Origin: Camelus bactrianus
Lineage: Eukaryota; Chordata; Mammalia; Artiodactyla; Camelidae
Assembly (NCBI RefSeq): GCF_048773025.1
Contig: NC_133572.1
Location: 22,036,501-22,100,500 of the forward strand
Direction: 5' to 3'
DNA: 64,000 nucleotides
Translations under genes and position numbers: made by a program
Notes under the pieces: generated by a model
What the model was told of the DNA's origin: nothing
The model's database searches: none
The model's input: only the letters and a program-made list of their open reading frames with translations
Shown here: piece after piece, positions 48,358 to 60,542 of the stretch
Layout: every line of letters begins with the position of its first letter
How positions within the stretch are numbered: position 1 is the first letter of the stretch

Positions 48358-51300
48358 ACAAGCAAGTTGAAGTACGGCTTTCACACACTCTTATCTCACA
48401 GAACTGAGCATGTGGAGAGACGTTCGTTCATCTAGAACAAAATGAAACTGTGGAGGAGAAAACTTTACTCTGGTTTCTCAGAGTGTTTCCTAGTGCCGGT
48501 TTGAAGTTCCTGCATTTTTCACTGTACAACCGAGTTAGAGCTAGTACCTCCCCATATATATGTATGGTGTGGAGATTGCGACTGAACAGAAACTTTGTGT
48601 TCCCAAGAAGCTAGGTGAAGGACGGCTTTCACACACTCTTATCCCTCAGAACATAGCATGTGGAGAGACGTTCGTGCATCTAGCACAAAATAAACGGTTT
48701 GCAGGAGAAAACATTTCTCTGGTTTCTCAGGCTGTTTCCTAGTGCCGGTTTGAATTTCCTGCAGTTTTCTATGTAAAACCGGGTTGGAGCTAGGACTTCC
48801 CCATCTATATGTATGGACAGGAGTTTTCGACTGAAAAGAAACTTAGTGTTCCCAACAAGCTAGTTGAAAGACGGCTTTCACACTCACTTACTTCTAACAA
48901 CGGAGCATGTGGGGAGCGTTCGTTCATCTAGCACAAATTGAAAGGGTGGCAGGAGAAACTTTTACTCTGATTACTCAGGATGTTTCCTAGTGCCGGTTTG
49001 AAGTTCCTGCAGTTTTCACTGTAAAACCGAGTTGGAGCTAGGACCTCCCCATATAAATGTATGGAGTGGAATTTGCGACTGAAAATAAATGTGTATTCCC
49101 TACAAGGTAGTTGAAGGAAGGCTTTCACCCACAATTATCTCTCAGAACAGAACATGTTGAGAGACGTTCGTTTATCTAGCACAAAGTGAACGGGTTGCAG
49201 GAGATATTTTTACTCTGGTATCTCAGGCTTTTTCCTAGTGCCGGTTTGAACTTCCTGCTGTTTTCACTGTAAAACCTATTCGCAGCTAGTCCCTACCCAT
49301 ATATATGCATGGAGTGGGATTTGCAACTGAAAAGAATCTATGTGTTCCCAATAAGCTAGTTGAATGACGGCTTTCACCCACACTTATCTCTCAGAAAAAA
49401 TCATGATGAGAGACGTTCGTTCATCTAGCACAAAATGAACGGGTTGCGTGGGAAACCTGTATTCTTGTTTCTCAGAGTGTTTCCTAGTGCCGGTTTGAAT
49501 TTCCTGCAGGTTTCACTGTAAAACCGAGTTGGAGCTAGGACTTCCCCATCTATATGTATGGAGTGGATTTTTCGACTGAAAAGAAACTTTTTGTTCCCAA
49601 GAAGCTAGGTGAAGGACGGCTTTCACACTCACTTACATCTCAGAACTGAGCATGTGGGGAGACGTTCGTTCATCTAGCACAAATTGAACGGGTGACAGGA
49701 GAAACTTTTACTCTGATTACTCAGGATGTTTCCTAGTGCCGGTTTGAAGTTCCTGCAGTTCTCACTGTAAAACCGGGTTGGAGATAGTACCTAACCATAG
49801 ATATGCATGGAGTGTAGTTTGCAACCAAAAAGAAATTTTGTGTTCCCAACAAGATATGTGAAGGACGGCTTTCACACACACTTATCTCTCAGAACTGTGC
49901 ATGTGGAGACACGTTCGTTCATCAAGCACAAAATGAACGGTTTGCAGGTGAAAACTTTACTCTGGTTTCTCAGTGTGTTTCCTAGTGCCGGTTTGAATTT
50001 CCTGCAGTTTTCACTGTAATAACGAGTTGGAGCTAGTACCTCCCCATAGATATGCATGGAGTGGAGTTTGCAACTGAAAAGAAACTTTGTGTTCCCAACA
50101 AGCTAGGTGAAAAACGGCTTTCACACACACTTATCTCTCAGAACAGAACCTGTTGAGAGACGTTCGTTCATGTAGCACAAAATGAACGGGTTGCAGGAGA
50201 AACATTTTCTCTGGTTTCTCAGGCTGTTTCCTAGTGCCGGTTTGAAGTTCCTGCATTTTTCACTCTACAACCGAGTTAGAGATAGTACCTCCCCATATAT
50301 ATGTATGGAGTGGAGATTGCGACTGAAAAGAAACTTTGTGTTTCCAACACGGAAGGTGAAGGACGGCTTTCACACGCTCTTATCACTCAGAAATTAGCAT
50401 GCGGAGAGACGTTCGTTCATCTAGCACAAATGGAACGTGTTGGAGGAGAAACTTTTACTCTGGTTTCTCAGGCTGTTTACTAGTGCCGGTTTGAATTTCC
50501 TGCAGTTTTCACTGTAAACCCGATTCGCAGCTAGTCCCTACCCATATATATGCATGGAGTGGAGTTTGCAACTGAAAAGAAACTATGTGTTCCCAATAAG
50601 CTAGTTGAATTACGGCTTTCACCCACACTTATTTCTCAGAACAAAAGATGTTGAGAGACGTTCGATCATCTAGCACAAAATGAACGGGTGGCAGGGGAAA
50701 CCTTTATTCTGGTTTCTCAGATTGTTTCCTAGTGCCGGTTTGAAGTTCCTGCAGTTTTCACAGTAAAACCGATTTGGAGCTAGGACTTCCCCATCTATAT
50801 GTATGGAGTGGAGATTTCGACTGAAAAGAAACTTTGATTTCCCAACAAGATAGGTGAAGGACGGCTTTCACACACACTTATCTCTCTGAACTGAGCATGT
50901 GGAGACACGTTCGTTCATCTAGCACAAAATGAACAGGTGGCTTGGGAAAACTTTACTCTGGGTTTTCAGTCTGATTCCTAGTGCCGGTTTGAATTTCCTG
51001 CAGTTTTCACTGTAATAATGAGTTGGAGCTAGTACCTCCCCATAGATATGCATGGAATGGAGTTTGCAACTGAAAAGAAACTTTGTGTTCCCAACAAGCC
51101 AAGTGAAGGACGGCTTTCACACACACTTATCTCTCAGAACTGAGCATGTGGTCAGACGTTGGTTCATCTAGCACAAAATGAACGGTTTGTAGGAGAAACC
51201 ATTTCTCTTGTTTCTCAGGCTGTTTCCTAGTGCCTGTTTGAAGTTCCTGCATTTTGCACTGTACAACCGAGTTAGAGCTAGTACCTCCCCATATATATGT

Positions 51301-53330
51301 ATGGAGTGGAGATTGCGACTGGAAAGAAACTTTGTGTTTCCAACATGGAAGGTGAAGGACGGCTTTCACATAATCTTATAACTCAGAAATGAGCATGAGG
51401 AGAGACGTTCGTTCATCTAGCACACTGGGAACGGGTTGCAGGTGAAACTTTTACTCTGGTTTCTCAGGCTGTTTCCTAGTGCCGGTTTGAACTTCCTGCA
51501 GTTTTCACTGTAAAAACGAGTTGGAGCTAGGACTTCCCCAAATATATGTATGGAGTGGAATTTGCGACTGAAAAGAAACTTTGTGTACCCAACAAGCTAG
51601 GTGAAGTACGGCATTCACACACAAATATCTCTCAGAAGTGAGCATGTGGAGACACGTTCGTTCATCTAGCACAAATGAACGGGTTGCAGGAGAAAACTTT
51701 ACTCTGGTTTCTCAGTCTGATTCCTAGTGTCTGTTTGAATTTCCTGCAGTTTTACCTGTAATATCGAGTTGAAGCTAAACCTCCCCATAGATATGCATGG
51801 AGTGTAAGTTGCGACTGAAAAGTAACTTTGTGTTCCCAGCAAGGTAGGTGAAGGACGGCTTTCAACCACACATATCTCTCAGAAGAGAACCTGTTGAGAG
51901 ACGTTCATTCATCTAGCACAAAATGAACGGGTTTAAGGAGAAAACGTTACTCTGATTTCTCAGGCTGTTTCCTAGTGCCGGTTTGAAATTCCTGCATTTT
52001 TCACTGTACAACCGTGTTAGAGCTAGTACCTACCCATATATATGTATGGAGTGGAGTCTGCGGCTGAAAAGAATCTATGTGTTCCCAACAATCTAGGTGA
52101 AGTACGGCTTTCACACTCACAGGCCTGTCAGAACTGAGCATGTGGAGATACGTTCGTTCATCTACCACAAAATGAACGGGTTGCCGGAGAAACCTTTTCT
52201 CTGGTTTCTCAGGCTGTTTCCTAGTGCCGGTTTGAAATTCCTGCAATTTTCACTGTAAAACCGATTCACACCTAGTCCATACTCATATATATGCATGGAG
52301 TGGGGTTTGAAACTCAAAAGAAACTATGTGTTCCCAATAAGCTAGTTGAATGACGGCTTTCACCCACACTTATCTCTCAGAACAAAACATGTTGAGAGAC
52401 GTTCGTTCATCTAGCACAAAATGAACGGGTTGCAGGTGAAACCTTTATTCTGGTTTCTCAGAGTGTTTCCTTGTGCCGGTTTGAAGTTCCTGCATTTTTC
52501 ACTGTAAAACGGAGTTGGAGCTAGGACTTCCCCATCTATATAATGGAGTGGAATTTTCGACTGAAAAGAAACTTTGTGTTCCCAACAAGCTAGGTGAAGG
52601 ACGGCTTTCACCCACACATATCTCTCAGAACAGAACATGTGGAGAGACGTTCGTTTATCTTGCACAAAAGGAAAGGGTTGCAGGAGAAAACTTTACTCTG
52701 GTTTCTCAGGCTGTTTCCTAGTGCCGGTTTGAAGTTCTTGCAGTTTTCACTGTAAAAGCGAGTTGGAGATAGGACCTCCCCATATATATATATGGAGTGG
52801 AGTTTGTGACTGAAAATAAACTTTGTGTTCCCAACAAGTTATGTGAAGGTCGGCTTTCACACACACTTATCTCCCAGAACTGAGCATGTGGAGAGACGTT
52901 CGTTCATCTAGCACAAAATGAACCTTTGGAGGAGAAACTATTACTCTGGTTTCACAGAGTAATTCCTAGTGCCGGTTTGAAGTTCCTGCAGTTTTCAGTG
53001 TAAAACCGGGTTGGAGTTAGTACCTAACCATAGATATGCATGGCGTAGAGTTTGGAACCCAAAAGAACCTTTGTGTTCCCAACAAGCTAGGTGAAGGACG
53101 GCTTTCACACACACTTATCTCTCAGAACAGAACCTGTTGAGAGACGTTCATTCATCTAGAACAAAATGAACGGGTTGCAGGAGAAAACAATTCTCTGGTT
53201 TCTCAGGCTGTTTCCTAGTGCCGGTTTGAATTTCCTGCAGTTTTCACTGTAAAACCGAGTTGGAGCTAGTAACTCCCCAAAGATATGCATGGAGTGGAGT
53301 TTGCAACTGAAAAGAAACTTTGTGTTCCCA
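48358..53330 (+). repeat. Domain V: 20-monomer block, copy 1
   Basis: This 4,973 bp block begins at caagcaagttgaagtacgg and holds 20 monomers, including an E-like unit with tatggtgtggag, D-C pairs near 49.28, 50.52 and 52.26 kb, and units resembling m7 and m8 of the 14-mer (gataggacctcc, catggcgtagag). It matches 54822-59794 at 6,464 bp. The only difference I noticed is c51702 against t58166. Confidence 0.92.
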
Positions 53331-54821
53331 ACAAGCAAGTTGAAGTACGGCTTTCACACACTCTTATCTCTCAGAACTGAGCATGTGGAGAGACGTTCGT
53401 TCATCTAGAACAAAATGAAACTATGGAGGAGAAAACTTTACTCTGGTTTCTCCGAGTGTTTCCTAGTGCCAGTTTGAAGTTCCTGCATTTTTCACTGTAA
53501 AACCGATTCGCAGCTAGTACCTACCCATATATATGCATGGAGTGTAGTTTGCAACTGAAAAGAGACTATGTGTTCGCAATAAGCTAGTTGAATGACGTCT
53601 TTCACCCACACTTATCTCTCAGAAAAGAACATGTTGAGTGACGTTCGTTCATCTAGCACAAAATGAACGGGTGGCAGGGGAAACCTGTAAACTGGTTTCT
53701 CAGAGTGTTTCCTAGTGCCGGTTTGAAGTTCCTGCAGTTTTCACAGTAAAACCGAGTTGGAGCTAGTACCTCCCCATATATATGTATGGAGTGGAAGTTG
53801 CGACTGGAAAGAAACTTTGTGTCCCAGCAAGCTAGGTGAAGGACCGCTTTCACACACTCATATCTATCAGAACTGAGCATGTGGAGAGACGTTCGTTCAT
53901 CTAGAACAAAATGAACCTTTGGAAGAGAAAACTTTACTCTGGTTTCTCCGAGTGTTTCCTAGTGCCGGTTTGAAATTCCTGCAGTTTTCATTGTAAAACC
54001 GGTTTGGAAATAGTACATAACCATAGATATGCAAGGAGTGGAGTTTGCAACTAAAAAGAAACTTTGTGTTCCCAACAAGCAAGGTGAAGGAAGGCTTTCA
54101 CACACTCTTATCTCTCAGAACTTAGCATGTGGAGAGACGTTCGTTCATCTAGCTCAAAATGAACGGGCTGCAGGAGAAAACTTTTCTCTGGTTTCTCAGG
54201 CTGTTTCCTAGTGCCGGTTTGAATTTCCTGCAGTTTTCACTGTAAAACCGGGTTGGAGCTAGGACTTCCCCATCTATATGTATGGAGTGGAGTTTTCGAC
54301 TGAATAGAAACTGTGTGTTCCCAACAAGCTTGGTGAAAAACGGCTTTCACACTCACTTACTTCTCAGAACTGAGCATGTGGGAAGACGTTCGTTCATCTA
54401 GCACAAATTGAACGGGTGGCAGGAGAAACTTTTACTCTGGTTTCTCATTCTGTTTCCTAGTGCCGTTTTGAAGTTCCTGCAGTTTTCACTGTACAACCCA
54501 GTTGGAGCTAGGACATCCCTATATATATGTATGGAGTGGAGGTTTCGACTGAAAAGGAACTTTGTGTTCCCAGCAAGCTAGGTGATGGACCGCTTTCACA
54601 CACTCATATCTCTCAGAACTGAGCATGTGGAGAGACATTCATTCATCTAGCACAAAGGGAACGGGTTGCAGGAGAAACTTTTACTCTAGTTTCTCAGGCT
54701 GTTTCCTAGTGCCGGTTTGAATTTCCTGCAGTTTTCACTGTAAAACCGAGTTGGAGCTAGTAACTCCCCAAAGATATGCATGGATTGGAGTTTGCAACTG
54801 AAAAGAAACTTTGTGTTCCCA
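53331..54821 (+). repeat. Domain V: 6-monomer linker block
   Basis: This 1,491 bp block starts with the same caagcaagttgaagtacgg mark as the blocks on either side but then follows a different path: a D unit (cgcagctagtacctacc, gagactatgtgttcgc), a gcaaggagtgg unit, a C-like unit and a domain I-style gacatccctatatatatg unit. With the 20-monomer block it makes the 6,464 bp, 26-monomer period. I see no second copy in the window; a D unit near 63.43 kb resembles its first monomers. Confidence 0.85.
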
Positions 54822-57800
54822 ACAAGCAAGTTGAAGTACGGCTTTCACACACTCTTATCTCACAGAACTGAGCATGTGGAGAGACGTTCGTTCATCTAGA
54901 ACAAAATGAAACTGTGGAGGAGAAAACTTTACTCTGGTTTCTCAGAGTGTTTCCTAGTGCCGGTTTGAAGTTCCTGCATTTTTCACTGTACAACCGAGTT
55001 AGAGCTAGTACCTCCCCATATATATGTATGGTGTGGAGATTGCGACTGAACAGAAACTTTGTGTTCCCAAGAAGCTAGGTGAAGGACGGCTTTCACACAC
55101 TCTTATCCCTCAGAACATAGCATGTGGAGAGACGTTCGTGCATCTAGCACAAAATAAACGGTTTGCAGGAGAAAACATTTCTCTGGTTTCTCAGGCTGTT
55201 TCCTAGTGCCGGTTTGAATTTCCTGCAGTTTTCTATGTAAAACCGGGTTGGAGCTAGGACTTCCCCATCTATATGTATGGACAGGAGTTTTCGACTGAAA
55301 AGAAACTTAGTGTTCCCAACAAGCTAGTTGAAAGACGGCTTTCACACTCACTTACTTCTAACAACGGAGCATGTGGGGAGCGTTCGTTCATCTAGCACAA
55401 ATTGAAAGGGTGGCAGGAGAAACTTTTACTCTGATTACTCAGGATGTTTCCTAGTGCCGGTTTGAAGTTCCTGCAGTTTTCACTGTAAAACCGAGTTGGA
55501 GCTAGGACCTCCCCATATAAATGTATGGAGTGGAATTTGCGACTGAAAATAAATGTGTATTCCCTACAAGGTAGTTGAAGGAAGGCTTTCACCCACAATT
55601 ATCTCTCAGAACAGAACATGTTGAGAGACGTTCGTTTATCTAGCACAAAGTGAACGGGTTGCAGGAGATATTTTTACTCTGGTATCTCAGGCTTTTTCCT
55701 AGTGCCGGTTTGAACTTCCTGCTGTTTTCACTGTAAAACCTATTCGCAGCTAGTCCCTACCCATATATATGCATGGAGTGGGATTTGCAACTGAAAAGAA
55801 TCTATGTGTTCCCAATAAGCTAGTTGAATGACGGCTTTCACCCACACTTATCTCTCAGAAAAAATCATGATGAGAGACGTTCGTTCATCTAGCACAAAAT
55901 GAACGGGTTGCGTGGGAAACCTGTATTCTTGTTTCTCAGAGTGTTTCCTAGTGCCGGTTTGAATTTCCTGCAGGTTTCACTGTAAAACCGAGTTGGAGCT
56001 AGGACTTCCCCATCTATATGTATGGAGTGGATTTTTCGACTGAAAAGAAACTTTTTGTTCCCAAGAAGCTAGGTGAAGGACGGCTTTCACACTCACTTAC
56101 ATCTCAGAACTGAGCATGTGGGGAGACGTTCGTTCATCTAGCACAAATTGAACGGGTGACAGGAGAAACTTTTACTCTGATTACTCAGGATGTTTCCTAG
56201 TGCCGGTTTGAAGTTCCTGCAGTTCTCACTGTAAAACCGGGTTGGAGATAGTACCTAACCATAGATATGCATGGAGTGTAGTTTGCAACCAAAAAGAAAT
56301 TTTGTGTTCCCAACAAGATATGTGAAGGACGGCTTTCACACACACTTATCTCTCAGAACTGTGCATGTGGAGACACGTTCGTTCATCAAGCACAAAATGA
56401 ACGGTTTGCAGGTGAAAACTTTACTCTGGTTTCTCAGTGTGTTTCCTAGTGCCGGTTTGAATTTCCTGCAGTTTTCACTGTAATAACGAGTTGGAGCTAG
56501 TACCTCCCCATAGATATGCATGGAGTGGAGTTTGCAACTGAAAAGAAACTTTGTGTTCCCAACAAGCTAGGTGAAAAACGGCTTTCACACACACTTATCT
56601 CTCAGAACAGAACCTGTTGAGAGACGTTCGTTCATGTAGCACAAAATGAACGGGTTGCAGGAGAAACATTTTCTCTGGTTTCTCAGGCTGTTTCCTAGTG
56701 CCGGTTTGAAGTTCCTGCATTTTTCACTCTACAACCGAGTTAGAGATAGTACCTCCCCATATATATGTATGGAGTGGAGATTGCGACTGAAAAGAAACTT
56801 TGTGTTTCCAACACGGAAGGTGAAGGACGGCTTTCACACGCTCTTATCACTCAGAAATTAGCATGCGGAGAGACGTTCGTTCATCTAGCACAAATGGAAC
56901 GTGTTGGAGGAGAAACTTTTACTCTGGTTTCTCAGGCTGTTTACTAGTGCCGGTTTGAATTTCCTGCAGTTTTCACTGTAAACCCGATTCGCAGCTAGTC
57001 CCTACCCATATATATGCATGGAGTGGAGTTTGCAACTGAAAAGAAACTATGTGTTCCCAATAAGCTAGTTGAATTACGGCTTTCACCCACACTTATTTCT
57101 CAGAACAAAAGATGTTGAGAGACGTTCGATCATCTAGCACAAAATGAACGGGTGGCAGGGGAAACCTTTATTCTGGTTTCTCAGATTGTTTCCTAGTGCC
57201 GGTTTGAAGTTCCTGCAGTTTTCACAGTAAAACCGATTTGGAGCTAGGACTTCCCCATCTATATGTATGGAGTGGAGATTTCGACTGAAAAGAAACTTTG
57301 ATTTCCCAACAAGATAGGTGAAGGACGGCTTTCACACACACTTATCTCTCTGAACTGAGCATGTGGAGACACGTTCGTTCATCTAGCACAAAATGAACAG
57401 GTGGCTTGGGAAAACTTTACTCTGGGTTTTCAGTCTGATTCCTAGTGCCGGTTTGAATTTCCTGCAGTTTTCACTGTAATAATGAGTTGGAGCTAGTACC
57501 TCCCCATAGATATGCATGGAATGGAGTTTGCAACTGAAAAGAAACTTTGTGTTCCCAACAAGCCAAGTGAAGGACGGCTTTCACACACACTTATCTCTCA
57601 GAACTGAGCATGTGGTCAGACGTTGGTTCATCTAGCACAAAATGAACGGTTTGTAGGAGAAACCATTTCTCTTGTTTCTCAGGCTGTTTCCTAGTGCCTG
57701 TTTGAAGTTCCTGCATTTTGCACTGTACAACCGAGTTAGAGCTAGTACCTCCCCATATATATGTATGGAGTGGAGATTGCGACTGGAAAGAAACTTTGTG

Positions 57801-59794
57801 TTTCCAACATGGAAGGTGAAGGACGGCTTTCACATAATCTTATAACTCAGAAATGAGCATGAGGAGAGACGTTCGTTCATCTAGCACACTGGGAACGGGT
57901 TGCAGGTGAAACTTTTACTCTGGTTTCTCAGGCTGTTTCCTAGTGCCGGTTTGAACTTCCTGCAGTTTTCACTGTAAAAACGAGTTGGAGCTAGGACTTC
58001 CCCAAATATATGTATGGAGTGGAATTTGCGACTGAAAAGAAACTTTGTGTACCCAACAAGCTAGGTGAAGTACGGCATTCACACACAAATATCTCTCAGA
58101 AGTGAGCATGTGGAGACACGTTCGTTCATCTAGCACAAATGAACGGGTTGCAGGAGAAAACTTTATTCTGGTTTCTCAGTCTGATTCCTAGTGTCTGTTT
58201 GAATTTCCTGCAGTTTTACCTGTAATATCGAGTTGAAGCTAAACCTCCCCATAGATATGCATGGAGTGTAAGTTGCGACTGAAAAGTAACTTTGTGTTCC
58301 CAGCAAGGTAGGTGAAGGACGGCTTTCAACCACACATATCTCTCAGAAGAGAACCTGTTGAGAGACGTTCATTCATCTAGCACAAAATGAACGGGTTTAA
58401 GGAGAAAACGTTACTCTGATTTCTCAGGCTGTTTCCTAGTGCCGGTTTGAAATTCCTGCATTTTTCACTGTACAACCGTGTTAGAGCTAGTACCTACCCA
58501 TATATATGTATGGAGTGGAGTCTGCGGCTGAAAAGAATCTATGTGTTCCCAACAATCTAGGTGAAGTACGGCTTTCACACTCACAGGCCTGTCAGAACTG
58601 AGCATGTGGAGATACGTTCGTTCATCTACCACAAAATGAACGGGTTGCCGGAGAAACCTTTTCTCTGGTTTCTCAGGCTGTTTCCTAGTGCCGGTTTGAA
58701 ATTCCTGCAATTTTCACTGTAAAACCGATTCACACCTAGTCCATACTCATATATATGCATGGAGTGGGGTTTGAAACTCAAAAGAAACTATGTGTTCCCA
58801 ATAAGCTAGTTGAATGACGGCTTTCACCCACACTTATCTCTCAGAACAAAACATGTTGAGAGACGTTCGTTCATCTAGCACAAAATGAACGGGTTGCAGG
58901 TGAAACCTTTATTCTGGTTTCTCAGAGTGTTTCCTTGTGCCGGTTTGAAGTTCCTGCATTTTTCACTGTAAAACGGAGTTGGAGCTAGGACTTCCCCATC
59001 TATATAATGGAGTGGAATTTTCGACTGAAAAGAAACTTTGTGTTCCCAACAAGCTAGGTGAAGGACGGCTTTCACCCACACATATCTCTCAGAACAGAAC
59101 ATGTGGAGAGACGTTCGTTTATCTTGCACAAAAGGAAAGGGTTGCAGGAGAAAACTTTACTCTGGTTTCTCAGGCTGTTTCCTAGTGCCGGTTTGAAGTT
59201 CCTGCAGTTTTCACTGTAAAAGCGAGTTGGAGATAGGACCTCCCCATATATATATATGGAGTGGAGTTTGTGACTGAAAATAAACTTTGTGTTCCCAACA
59301 AGTTATGTGAAGGTCGGCTTTCACACACACTTATCTCCCAGAACTGAGCATGTGGAGAGACGTTCGTTCATCTAGCACAAAATGAACCTTTGGAGGAGAA
59401 ACTATTACTCTGGTTTCACAGAGTAATTCCTAGTGCCGGTTTGAAGTTCCTGCAGTTTTCAGTGTAAAACCGGGTTGGAGTTAGTACCTAACCATAGATA
59501 TGCATGGCGTAGAGTTTGGAACCCAAAAGAACCTTTGTGTTCCCAACAAGCTAGGTGAAGGACGGCTTTCACACACACTTATCTCTCAGAACAGAACCTG
59601 TTGAGAGACGTTCATTCATCTAGAACAAAATGAACGGGTTGCAGGAGAAAACAATTCTCTGGTTTCTCAGGCTGTTTCCTAGTGCCGGTTTGAATTTCCT
59701 GCAGTTTTCACTGTAAAACCGAGTTGGAGCTAGTAACTCCCCAAAGATATGCATGGAGTGGAGTTTGCAACTGAAAAGAAACTTTGTGTTCCCA
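54822..59794 (+). repeat. Domain V: 20-monomer block, copy 2
   Basis: This is the 4,973 bp counterpart of 48358-53330. Near-identity over about 5 kb makes it the youngest large duplication in the window, or an assembly duplication. Its end again meets a caagcaagttgaagtacgg unit at 59795, like the end of copy 1. Confidence 0.92.
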
Positions 59795-60542
59795 ACAAGC
59801 AAGTTGAAGTACGGCTTTCACACACTCTTATCTCACAGAACTGAGCATGTGGAGAGACGTTCGTCCATCTAGAACAAAATGAAACTGTGGAGGAGAAAAC
59901 TTTACTCTGGTTTCTCAGAGTGTTTCCTAGTGCCGGTTTGAAGTTCCTGCATTTTTCACTGTACAACCGAGTTAGAGCTAGTACCACCCCATATATATGT
60001 ATGGTGTGGAGATTTCGACTGAACAGAAACTTTGTGTTCCCAACAAGCTACGTGAAGGACGGCTTTCACACACTCTTATCCCTCAGAACATAGCATGTGG
60101 AGAGACGTTCGTTCATCTAGCACAAAATAAACGGTTTGCAGGAGAAAACATTTCTCTGGTTTCTCAGGCTGTTTCCTAGTGCCGGTTTGAATTTCCTGCA
60201 GTTTTCTATGTAAAACCGGGTTGGAGCTAGTACTTCCCCATCTATATGTATGGACAGGAGTTTTCGACTGAAAAGAAACTTTGTATTCCCAACAAGGTAG
60301 GTGAAGGACGGCTTTCACAATCACTTACCTCTCAGAACAGAGCATGTGTGATGACGTTCGTTCATCTAGCACAAATTGAACTTGAGGCAGGAGAAACTTT
60401 TACTCTGATTACTCATGATGTTTCCTAGTGCCGGTTTGAAGTTCCTGCAGTTTTCACTGTAAAACCGAGTTGGAGCTAGTACCTCCCCATATAAATGTAT
60501 GGAGTGGAATTTGCGACTGAAAATAAACTTTGTGTTCCCAAC
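58803..60542 (+). repeat. 7-monomer tandem duplication, copy 1 (1,740 bp)
   Basis: It overlaps the end of the 20-monomer block and runs into a hybrid unit and a variant m5. It matches 60543-62282 base for base except for one difference I noticed (t60015 against g61755). The junction lies at aagctagttgaatgacgg, directly after the conserved cccaa motif. Confidence 0.93.
60175..60423 (+). repeat. Hybrid monomer: domain V front, m4 back
   Basis: The front has tatggacaggagttttcg as in the unit at about 48.73-48.98 kb. The back has caacaaggtaggtgaagg, gatgacg and aattgaacttgagg as in the variant m4 of HOR copy 5. The switch is at about 60275-60298, inside the 100-129 box. The 1,740 bp duplication copied this hybrid to about 61.92-62.16 kb. 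Confidence 0.85.
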
